Both the position numbers and the translations under genes were made by a program. The notes beneath the pieces were generated by a model. That model had not been told where the DNA came from. It did no database searches and saw only the letters and a program-made list of their open reading frames with translations. This document shows positions 36,201 through 48,200 of a stretch of 64,000 nucleotides of DNA, one piece after another (position 1 is the stretch's first letter; each line of letters opens with the position of its first letter). The DNA comes from Scortum barcoo (lineage: Eukaryota; Chordata; Actinopteri; Centrarchiformes; Terapontidae), in NCBI GenBank assembly GCA_023238725.1, contig CM041546.1, positions 19,786,085 to 19,850,084 of the forward strand, given 5' to 3'.

Positions 36201-39200
36201 CACAGACAGTCGGTTCCACAGGCTTTGAGAACTCTGCAGAGAGAACCGAGTTTGTTAAATATCCTCCTAAATTGTCAGTGTTTCACGGACAAAGGAGGAC
36301 AATCTGCCCTCTCACCTGTGCACACATGAGGATAATGTCGGTGTTTGTTCGTAGCCAGTCAACGAAGACCTTCACAACCTGGATCAACCCCTGATTGGTC
36401 AGAATCTCCAGCTTCTCCACGAGGGTTTTCTCACTGTGTACTGATTGAGTGCTGTGTTGGCTGCCTTCCGAATCAGAGTCCAAGTCTAGAGGAGGTAACA
36501 TGATAACAAAGCAGAAAGAAAAGTTTGATTTCAACAGTCACATGTTTAGTTCTTTGTGAATCAATTAAAAAAAGGAACTGCTGAAGAAAAAACTGTGACA
36601 AAAGCACAGAAAGACAGATTCTGTAGGATAGAGGCAAAAGCACATTACCATTTTCATTGGTTCCGTTGGCAGTACCAGGGTTCATATTGCAGGGTGAGTC
36701 CCCAGGAGGAGGAGGTGTCTCTTGGGAGGGGGGAGCTGAGGTGTCAGTGGAGGTGGGAATACCCGAGGAAGATGAGGCTTGAGGCCTTAACAACATGTTG
36801 CTGAAGGTTGGTGCCAGACGGAAGCAGCGCTTTGCCTGGAAGAGCTGCGAGGACATGGCCTGCAGGTTACTGCTGATGCTGGAGTCGCTGGGCATGAGAG
36901 GCCCGTTAGTGGTGGGAGGTGTGTCGCCGTCCCTGTCGCCTCCTTCCTCCTTGGGCTGGTCTTCATCCTCCTCTTCATCCTGGTGCTCTCGTGCCTGACC
37001 CTCCAAGGTGTCTGAGTTTTCTGCGTCCTCCATGTCTTCCAGGTCTGAACGAGACTCCTGGCTGTTCATGTCTGAGTCGGTCTCTACATCAAACGCTGTT
37101 CCTCCTTCCTCCTCCTCCTCGGAGCCACTCCCCCAGCTGCCCTCCTCACCCAGGGGGTCTCTCTTGGTCTCCTTCCTGATAGTCTGAGGGTTGGGCGGTG
37201 TTCCTGCCATGGTGCCCCCCGTTGAATCAGCACGGCCCCTTCCCTCCTCATCATCATCTTCATCGTCTTCGCTCTCGAAACCCTCGCTGAGGTCGCTTTC
37301 ATCCTCTCCTCGAGCGTCTTTGCGAGCACAGCGGCGTCGGCGGAGTCTAGAGAGGCGGGCGTACTTCTTCTTCTGCCTCTGTTTCTCTTCTTCCAACTTG
37401 CGCTGTTCTTCCACACTGCTATGCTTTTTGGCGCCGACCCTTTCACAGTCATTTTCATCCTTCTCCTCCTCGTCATCTTCTTGCTCCAGGGAGCCGTTCT
37501 GCAGAGGCTTCTCTTCAGAGCGATCCGTCGGTGGAGCTGAAAAATCCCTCATATCCAGGTCATCTAGATAAGAGAACAACGACTTAATGGCTTTTTCATT
37601 CAGGTTGTTCACATTACAAAACATCTTGATCTATGTGTCAGATACTGGCTGGGAGAATTTCTGCACTGCGCTAAAATATAAGGATTTTTTTACCCGAGAC
37701 ATAATTTGCAGTTACATTTGTTCCTTCCTCTTTCCATAAATGAAGGCAGAGATTTCCTCTCTCACCTGCAGCGTCGGTGTGAAGTGGAGGCACCTGGCTC
37801 TCCGCTTCCTCCAGTTCAGCCTGCAGCCGGATGTTGACGTGGTTCACCAGATGGGAGAACAGTGCGAGGGTAAAAGCTATTGATGCACTGTACTGCTTTG
37901 ATCCTAAAGACACAATACACAATCATGCTAAGTAAAAAAAAAGTTGGAATTGGAATCAATTGGAATTTGTACTTCTGCTCTTTAAAAAAATGAAGTTCCT
38001 GATGATAATCACTGCAAGACAGCATTTTCCAAGCTGGCACAAATCATTCACATATAAAAGTTAGTGCTCAACCAATAAACTGGTCAAGCCAATAGATCAG
38101 CCGATATTAGCTCACTGCACATACATCAGCATTGGAGTGGAGAAAAATGAAAGTACAGACATGTCAAAGATATGTTTTCAAATGGAGTTCTACAGTTTGT
38201 TCATCAGAGAGTGGTGTTTATCTAGTTTATTATGTATTTATTTACCCCAGTATATTGCTTCTTAAAAGAGTACCAACATAAGGGAACCTTAAGAAAAATG
38301 TTTATATATGTAATCAGGTGTGTAAAAAAGTTTCATCCTGGCCAACATATCAGTACCTGACTTTTTATACTCTCATGTGTTAATAATTGTATTGACCTCA
38401 TAAATCCTGTATGATATAATAATATATACAGACAGGTGACAAATTAAAGGAAAAACCTGAATGCTACAGTGAGGGTGATCCAGTGACTACGTTATGCAGT
38501 GGGGAACATTTTGCTGGCATGGTTTGTGTCCACATGTCCCCTCACTGCAGATAAATCAAAAGTTGTTCTGAACAATCACCTTTATCCAATGATGAACCAT
38601 TTCTACCCTGATGGGAGTGGTCTCTTCTAGTATGATAATGCCCCCATCGATAGAGCACGATGGGTCCCTGAATGGTTTGATGAGGGTGAAAATGAGGTGA
38701 ATCACATGCTATGGCTTTCACAGTCACCAGATCTCCACCCAGAGATTTTGGACCGACATGTTAGACGCTCTCCACCGCCATCATAAAAACACCAAATGAG
38801 TGAATATCTTTTGGAAGAATGGTGTTCATCCCTCCAGTAGAAGTTCAGAGACTTGGAGAATCAATGCCAAGGAGCACTGAAGGACTGTGGTGGACCAACA
38901 CCTGAGACACTATGTTGTTTTTTCCTTTAATTTGTCATCTGTCTGTCTGTACATATAATAAAAAATAAGATTCTGTGAGTCCAAATTTCAGTTTAGAAGT
39001 TAATCCATCACAGATCCTCCTATGAAGGAAAAAAAAAAGGACAACTTTAGTAGGCGTTTTGGACATAAGTGTGTGGCCTTTTTGGCTGGTTAATTGCGCA
39101 GCTCAAAAATAAAATTAAATCTGGCTGGTTTCTTCTCCCTCTTCTACTAATTAATTCAAGCCTTAGCTGATCTAGATATACATACCCACTGCAGTGATAC

Positions 39201-42200
39201 TGAAATGGAATTAGAGCTTTTAAAAAGGGGCATTTAAAGAAAAAACAAATCATTTTAGAATCCAAAAATGGTGAAATATACCACATCACACTAAGACTAA
39301 CCTCCTCTCTTCAGGCTGTGCACCACCATCAGACAGGTTACCACCATCTTGAAGACGAGGGTGTCGGGCAGCACAGGGCAGGAGCTGTCGGCGTGCTGCT
39401 GCTGCTGCTCCTCCTCTTCCTCGCTGGGGGAGTGGTGAGCGGCGCCATGCGTTGGCGGTGGCAGGTAAAACAGCACCAGGTTGAAATCCTCCAGCACCGA
39501 CTGGCAGAGTGATGTCAGCTCTGTCTCCATTAGACTACAGACCAACAGTGGAGGGGAAGCAGTAAAATGACAATGAAGAATGCACTAAAAATACAGTCAA
39601 CACAACAATAAATAATCCAAGACTAACACTACAGAAACTAAGTTTCATGACATGCTCATTTTTACTGCCCGTCATAGCTGCTTCTGAAAAACAAGTACAT
39701 TTTGTCAGTAGCAAGGTCAGTTTGTTTTTACAGACAGTAACAGTAATATAGTTGCCTGGAATCAGCATGTTGTGTCCACTGCATACTGTTAACCTCTGTT
39801 GACACATCACAAAATCAAATATTTGACTTTGGTATCGCTGGTGCAGGTAAGAGGTTAGATGCTAGAGACAGATTCATTTGACAATAATTAAACATGTGTA
39901 ACAGACTGTGTTCATCTCATCTTGACAGGCCAATAAAATGGTTAGGAAGTTAAGATTTTCTGGGCTGGTTGTAAAATGGAGGATGAACAGTGTGAGCACA
40001 AGCACTCACCTGTTCTTGGGCTGCAACAGGCTCTGAAGGTACATGAAGCTCACAAGGAGGCGCTTAATGTCTTTTGATCTAGAGAAAAAAAACAAAGCAA
40101 ATTACATAAATTACAGATGACAGGTATTTTGATTTTGTATAAGCATCCAGGTAGCTTATCTTAACATAAAGGAAAGGGAAAATATCTAGATAATTAACAA
40201 GCAAATTGGTAATTATGTGATGAGAGATAAGATTTAATATAGATTAAAATTACTATGGCATGTAGCGCAGAGAGGTCAAAATGTTCTGTGTATTTCACAC
40301 TGATGTTGTACCAGACAAGGCAGTAAAAAGTATAAGTAATACTACTGCTGTCCAGAGAGGGCTCATGATCTAAGGAAGCCTCAGAGGAACTTGGGAATGT
40401 TTGTGCACAGTAGTCTGGAAATGAAATTCAATTTATATCAAAAAGACTTGTGCTGAATCGGTCTACTGTGAGCACATTTAAATTGAAAGATAAACAAACA
40501 AGCACTACAAGAATAAACTCCGACAACTGGCTTGTTAAACACTGTCTGATTTGGGACTGGTTTTCAGTTGTTTTCCCAGCATTTTTTGGAAATTGTCTCG
40601 CTCTGGAAGACAATTATTTTCATGTGTCTGCATAGTTTTCAGATCTTTTCATATCCTGTGAATCCCCCTCACCTTTGTCGAGATGGAGACAGCTTCTTCA
40701 TTTCCTGCTTCTTCACTTGGTGGTACATCTTGGCAGCTTTGTCAAACAGGCGCTTCAGGTTTCCATAGGCGCCCTCAAAGGGGGCCTCTGATTGGATGCT
40801 AACAAAGGTGAGACATCCATTGAGACTCTTGACTTACTGTGTTGTGGATCAATAGTTAACATCACACATAGTTGTACACAAACATTGCTTACCAGCGTAG
40901 GTAGTAGTAGGTTGCTTCAACGTTGTAGAATTTGCTCCCTGCCAGTGTGCCCAGTTGGTTAAAAGGCATTCCTGTAGTCAGGTCAGTGAAGAAAGGAGTA
41001 AACAAGTTAATACAGCTCAATCAGAAAAAAAAGTTACACACCAGAATGCAGCCATCTTAAATGCAAAGATCTGGAGAGCACAAGCAACTGTGGTACAATG
41101 GAGCAGTACTGCTTTTTACACAAAGTGTCCCTTCAAGATAACAGCAGTGAGGAGTAACAAAATATTTGCGATGAAGTTTACAGATAAATCACTAAACTTA
41201 CTTAAGCCACAAATATGGTTCTGTCAATGTACAAATTCCACCTGTCAGCACTGGTAAAGCTCACTACCGAACACACTGTATTGTGTTTGTTTAATATGTA
41301 CAAAAACCCAAGAGCAAAAATAACAATAGTAGAACAATAATACGATATATAACAACCAGTAAAAACTCAAGGTTAGAAGTTACTACTCCTGGCCAAGAAA
41401 TAAGCAGGCACACAAACAGGAAATTACCACTTTTTGTACAGATTAAACAAGCAAGACATAATGTGTCAAGTACTGAGCTTGAGGGGTGCTGGTGGGTGGA
41501 TTGTGTTACATTTGAACAGAGCCAGGGTAGCAGTGTCCCCCTCCAGGGATCGCAAACTCTACCAGGTTCTGCCCGATGACGAGAACAGTTAAGTGAGATC
41601 TTACTTTACAGTCACTCACCTACGTGTGGCATGACAGACAGGGCCTGATGGTAAAACCTTTCTGCCAGCTGCTCAGCCTCCACTCCAGCAAGTTCATTCT
41701 GATAACGGGCTGCAGAGGAAACAAACAGAAAAAAAGGAATAATAAATATCAACAAGATAAACGTTTCCACAAGGTCTACAATATAATTAACATAATTAAC
41801 GTTGCATGATATTTTATCCGCTCCGTGGCCGCAGCTGTTTGCCAACCGGCGACTGAATGAATGAATGTTTGAGGCAATCGTGACCATGTGTTGTCATCAC
41901 AAGCAAACGCCAGTGTGGCGTCACTACAACACATTCGGTGTGCGCTGACGTTTGTGTCTGTTATTGTTGCGTTTATCGTTAATCGGTTGACCGCCTGCAC
42001 CCGGCGGCACTGGCAGCCGCTCGTTAACGGCGAATGGCTGCTGCAGTAGCGGCGCGGAGATGTGGCGAGTGGGGAACAGCGGACACAGTGTGTACAGTGA
42101 TCCCCCCGCGAAAGGTGAAGCCATATCTTTATATGGTTATTTTTATATATTTTAAGCCCTTATAAACATGTCCCACACAGTTATACAGTATAAACCCTTT

Positions 42201-45200
42201 ATATTCTCTTAGATATTCGGTAAGATTCGTTGAAATTATGTATGTAAACACACTGTTTATATACTACGCACAAATATATGTATTGTATATCATTTAGGAG
42301 CATTGATATTAGCATTGTAATAATACATATTTTAACAAAAATCATTTTATATTTACTGTAATATATAGTAATGCACTCGTTTTACTTACTTACCCAGTTA
42401 TATTAGATATATTGTGATTATCTAATATAAAATGTGGGAATTGTACCGTACAGTATACGTCATGTACATAACGTACGGTAGCAACATATTCGTTGAGCCA
42501 GTCAGCACCCAGGATACATGACGCGTCAATATCCTCCGCATGAAATCCAGCTGAACCAGCGAAACATCTCGACGTATATATGTTTACATATAATATAGTG
42601 AAGCTGCTTGAAAATCGAAGGCGTTTAATATAGCGAGGGATTACTGTACTTTGATTACGAATCTGTACTGTTGAAACTTTTCGTAGTGAAGAAAATACTT
42701 GAATTAGGGCCTACAGTATGTCCGATAAATTAGTCGATAGATTAGTTGACTAATCAAAAAAATAATTTAATTAATCAATAAAAAAATAATCTATCAAGGA
42801 CTGTTACGTCGCCCGGATTGGCGTTACCAGGGCCCCACCCTGGAGCCAGGCCTGGGGTTGGGGCTCGCAGGCGAGCGCCTGGTGGCCGGAAATGGCGACG
42901 TGGGCCCGCCTTCCAGTAGGCTCACCACCCGCAGGAAGGTCCATGAGGGGCCGGTGCAATGTGGTTTGGGTAGCAGTCGTGGCAGGGGAGCCTCGACGAC
43001 CCAATCCCTGGAACAAAACTCTGGCAATAGGGACATGGAATGTCACCTCACTGGGGGGGAAGGAGCCTGAGCTCGTGCGGGAGGTTGAGAGGTACCGGCT
43101 AGAGATAGTCGGGCTCACCTCCACGCATAGCTTGGGCTCTGGAACCCAGCGAACCCAGCTCCTTGAGAGGGGCTGGACCCTCCACTACTCTGGAGTTGCC
43201 CAGGGTGAGCGGCGGCGAGCTGGTGTGGGCTTGCTCATAGCTCCCCAGCTCAGCCGCCACGTGTTGGAGTTCACCCCGGTGAACGAGAGGGTCGCTTCCC
43301 TGCGCCTTCGGGTTGGGGATAGGTCTCTTGCTGTTGTTTGTGCCTACGCTGGGCCGAACAGCAGTACAGAGTACCCGGCCTTCTTGGAGTCCCTGGGAGG
43401 GGTACTTGATAGTGCTCCGACTGGGGACTCCATTGTTCTACTGGGGGACTTCAACGCTCACGTGGGCAACAACAGTGATACCTGGAGGGGCGTGATCGGG
43501 AGGAACGGCCTCCCGATCTGAACCCAAGCGGTGTTCTGTTACTGGACTTCTGTGCTAGTCACAGTTTGTCCATAACGAACACCATGTTCGAGCATAAGGG
43601 TGTCCATCAGTGCACGTGGCACCAGGACACCCTAGGCCGGAGGTCGATGATCGACTTTGTTGTCGTTTCATCTGATCTCCGGCCGTATGTCTTGGACACT
43701 CGGGTAAAGAGAGGGGCTGAGTTGTCAACCGATCACCACCTGGTGGTGAGTTGGCTCCGCTGGCAGAGGAGGAAGTTGGACAGACCTGGCAGACCCAAAC
43801 GTATTGTGAGGGTCTGTTGGGAACGTCTGGCCGAGCCCTCTGTCAGGGAGGTCTTCAACTCCCACCTCCGGAAGAGCTTCTCACAGATTCCGAGGGAGGC
43901 TGGAGACATTGAGTCCGAGTGGACCATGTTCTCTGCCTCCATTGTCGATCGCGGCAGTTCGAAGTTGTGGACGCAAGGTCTCTGGTGCCTGTCGTGGTGG
44001 CAATCCCCGAACCCGGTGGTGGACACCGGAAGTAAGGGATGCTGTCAGACTGAAGAAGGAGTCCTATCGGACCATGTTGGCCTGTGGGACTCCTGACGCA
44101 GTTGACAGGTACCGGCAGGCCAAGCAAGCCGCAGCCCGGACGGTCCTGGAGGCAAAAACTCGGGTCTGGGAGGAGTTCGGTGAGGCCATGGAGGAGGACT
44201 ATCGGTCGGCCTCGAAGAGATTCTGGCAAACCGTCCGGCGCCTCAGAAGGGGGAAGCAGTACTCTGCCAACACTGTTTACAGTGCGGGTGGGGAGCTGTT
44301 GACCTCAACTGAGGACATTGTCGGACGGTGGAAGAAATACTTTCGAGGATCTCCTCAATCCCACCGACTTGCCTTCCAATGAGGAAGCAGAGGATGGGGA
44401 CTCTGAGGTGGACTCGTCCATCACCCAAGCCGAAGTCACTGAGGTAGTTCGTAAGCTCCTCGGTGGCAAGGCGCCGGGGGTGGATGAGATCCGCCCTGAG
44501 TACCTCAAATCTCTGGATGTTGTGGGGCTGTCTTGGCTGACACGCCTCTGCAACATTGCATGGAGGTTGGGGACAGTACCTCTGGAGTGGCAAACTGGGG
44601 TGGTGGTCCCTCTTTTTAAAAAGGGGGACCGGAGAGTGTGTTCCAACTACAGAGGGATCACACTTCTCAGCCTCCCCAGGGAAGGTCTACGCCAGGGTAC
44701 TGGAGAGGAGAATTCGGCCGATAGTCGACCCTCGGATTCAGGAGGAACAATGCGGTTTTCGTCCTGGTCGTGGAACAGTGGACCAGCTCTATACCCTCCA
44801 GCAGGGTGCTTAGAGGGTTTATGGGAGTTTGCCCAACCAGTCCACATGTGCTTTGTGGATCTGGAGAAGGCATTCGACCGTGTCCCTCGTGGTATTCTGT
44901 GGGGAGTGCTCCGCGAGTATGGGGTCCGGGGGCCTTTGCTAAGGGCTGTTCGGTCTCTGTACGACCGGAGCAGGAGCTTGGTTCGCATTGCCGGCAGTAA
45001 GTCAGACCTGTTCCCAGTACATGTTGGACTCCGGCAGGGCTGCCCTTTGTCACCGGTTCCTGTTCATAATCTTTATGGACAGGATTTCTAGGCGTAGCCA
45101 GGGGCCGGAGGGAGTCAGGTTTGGGAACCACAGGATTTCATCTCTGCTTTTTGCAGATGATGTTGTCCTGTTGGCTTCTTCAAGCCAGGACCTTCAGCAT

Positions 45201-48200
45201 GTGCTGGAGCGGTTTGCAGCCGAGTGTGATGCGGCTGGGATGAGAATCAGCACCTCCAAATCCGAGGCCATGGTACTCGACCGGAAAAGGGTGGTGTGCC
45301 CTCTCCGGGTGAGTGGAGAGGTCCTGCCTCAAGTGGAGGAGTTCAAGTATCTCGGGGTCTTGTTCACGAGTGAGGGAAAGATGGAGCGTGAGATTGACAG
45401 GCGGATTGGTGCAGCGTCCGCAGTTATGCGGTCAGTGTACCGGACCGTCGTGTGAAGTGAAGAAGGAGCTGAGTCGAAAATGGCTCTCTCGATTTACCAC
45501 CGGTCAATCTACGTTCCCACCCTCACCTATGGTCATGAACTTTGGGTAATGACCGAAAGGACAAGATCGCCTGGATACAAGCGGCCGAAATGAGTTTCCT
45601 CCATGCAGGGTGGCTGGGCGCTCCCTTAGAGATAGGGTGAGAAGCTTCGGTCATTCGGGAGGAGCTCGAGAGTAGAGCCGCTGCTCCTTCGCGCATCGAG
45701 AGGAGTCAGCTGAGGTGGCTTGGGCATCTATTTTCGGATGCCCCCTGGACGCCTCCCTAGGGAGGTGTTCCAGGCGTGTCCCACCGGGAGGAGGCCTCGG
45801 GGAAGACCCAGGACACGCTGGAGAGACTATGTCTCTCGGCTGGCCTGGGAACGCCTCGGGATCCCCCCGGAAGAGCTGGAGGAAGTGTCTGGGGTGAGGG
45901 AGGTCTGGGCATCTCTGCTCAGACTGCTGCCTCCGCGACCCGGTCCCGGACCAAGCGGATGAAAATGGATGGATGGATGGATGGATGGAATAAAAAATAA
46001 TCGTCAGGTGCAGCCCTAAACATGACATTATTACTCTACTGTGATATTCAGTTTAATGATTTATAATAAATCAAAATACTAATCTCTTTGGATCATATAA
46101 GTCTAAACCAACCCAGCAGCCTCCTGCCAGTGATTCTCTTATCTAAGCCAAGATTTCCCACGCTGAATGACACACACATGCTGTCTCACACCTCTACAAG
46201 CTGGGCAGAAAAATGAATTAATTGCATCTTTTATTATCATGTTATTACCTAGATCTCCAAGGTAGACCAGACAGCGATGACAGGCCATCTGTGCCCACTC
46301 CATCTCCTTGGGGGTGGCTGACACAGGTTTCTTTCGGCCTGCAGGGAACATTTACACAATACATTTTTTTTATTATTGTCATTTCAAGCATTTGGCTGAT
46401 GCACTTACCAAAATTATTTATGTAACAAACAAACAAGCTCCAATTTGAGATAAAGCAAGAAGAAAATCTGAATGTTAGAGACAGTGCCCAGATACTACTT
46501 GTTACAGACACTAAAGTGTTAATGTCCAAAAGTGCTTTTCTTTTTAGGTGGCCAAGAAGAAACTAAGCATTTGTTATATTTCTTGATAAGATACATTTTC
46601 ATTACAGACCTTATTTAACCCTAATATTTAGCCCTTGTTTAGGGTCCAATTGGATTGCGTTCTTTCTGTACACGAAATCTGCATGTGGAATCAGATCTGG
46701 TCAATATAAACAAACATAACTTCTTAAATATCAAAGAAAAATACTAATTTAAGAGAAAATAAAACTCACTGAAGGAAAAAAGTAAAAAGTATAACTTGCA
46801 AACAAATTATTTGCCTAATCGTGTAAACTAGTGTTTTTTTTTCTTTAATTACTAATAAGTCCTTTTGTTTACAGTTGCTTCTTTGCCATTGCAAACTTCT
46901 GCCCTCACTGTCTGCTTTGCAGTTACGCTGCCATCACTGCCTGACTTTTTGGTTGCAGGTCTGACACATCTGACCTCTTGTTTGTGACCTGGCCTGTTTG
47001 TATCTTTGCTGACAACAGACTGACCTGTTTTGGGCTCCATGCTTTCTGCACAGAAGGAATCACAGAATTTGTCAAAATGGGTAAGCAATTTATAAAATAC
47101 AGGCTTTCCCTTATTCACAGAGCCTGAACTGAATGAAGAAAAAAAAACAGTAAGTTATTAAGTTTTAGTCTAATTTATGGTTCTGCTGCTTTTGCCCTCT
47201 GAACTCTGTGAGGCTAGAAATATATTCACAGATTCACAGAATACTGCCCTACCTATTTGTCTGCTTTGCATAATGCAGAGGAACACATCTGATACAGACT
47301 GAGTTCAGACAGTAGACACACAAACACACGTTCATTACCCACAAAACGCGTATAGCAATACCAGCAGTAAAGGAGGTCAAATTTTCCAACGGGCACTTTC
47401 AGAGAGTTTGTGCAGTTTAAATGTTCAAGCCACAAGTTTCAAAACACTCATAACAATATGATGAATGGGATTTACACCCGTTTCCCAACTAAGTGGATTT
47501 AGGTTAATTTCTCAATACAATTTATTGCATAAGAAATAGGGCTAGGTGAAAGGAAGACTGGCTAAGTGCAACGCCACTTTATTTTCTGGGCAATTATGAG
47601 TTCATTAAACAGATGTAAATTTGTATTCTACAGCATACGGAGAGAAAAGAAAATGAGTTAACATTAACTCAATGGTCTCAGGAATGGCAATGAATTGAGA
47701 CACCTGCTGCAACGTGTGAGTTTGGCACGCCTCTCCCCAGCATTTGGCCAGGATGGGCCTGCTGGAGTCAGGTACTGCAGACGCTTGGTAAAGCCACCAT
47801 CATGTTCAGTGTTGAAAAGTAACTAACGTCGGCATGATTTTGGGTCAATTTGGCACTTCGAAATATTTAGAATTATGTATTAAAGAATAAAAAGGGTGAC
47901 AGGAAGAAATCGGGGATTATCTCACTTTCCGCTCACTATCTCCAGAACAGCTGGGAGACACTAATCTTTTGAATTTTGCTTTTCCCAGCATGATATGTCA
48001 AAACGTCATCAGTGGAAAAAGGCCTATGGGTAATCATTTTTTAAGATTTTTAAATACTTTATTATATTTTTTATTTTTAAATATAAGCCAACTTCTGACA
48101 AAAAAGATTAGATGCTGCTTGTCTGTTTGAAAGTTTGATATCTATGGCTATAAATTTGTGTTTTGCACATCTTACCGATCAGTGGGTCTGTGACGTGGGT

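Larger units (their letters stand above)
42791..45988 (+). mobile_element. Rex3 non-LTR retrotransposon (RTE clade), nearly full length, inactive
   Basis: The element carries an endonuclease then a reverse transcriptase and ends in GATG repeats (45,963-45,988), a hallmark of Rex3. Blocks at 44,588-44,607 and 45,035-45,055 match the conserved Rex3 sites commonly used for PCR in fish (from memory). It is flanked by the target duplication aataaaaaaataat at 42,777-42,790 and the same with one A fewer at 45,989-46,001. Most genomic Rex3 copies are 5'-truncated, so 3.2 kb with the endonuclease is long. It lies antisense in smg5 intron 5. GC content is far above its surroundings. Confidence 0.93.
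42705..46018 (+). mobile_element. hAT-like MITE split by a Rex3 insertion
   Basis: The left part (42,705-42,790) begins tagggcctacag and contains gattagttgactaatc. The right part (46,002-46,018) ends cagccctaa. Together these give TAGGGC...GCCCTA inverted ends and the typical interior of the dispersed family found elsewhere in the window. The Rex3 element at 42,791-45,988 sits between them. Confidence 0.6.

Noticed and set aside
36795..37571. Serine-, leucine- and proline-rich plus-strand frames opposite smg5 exon 12
   Set aside because: They are antisense readings of the GAG/GAT-rich acidic coding sequence.
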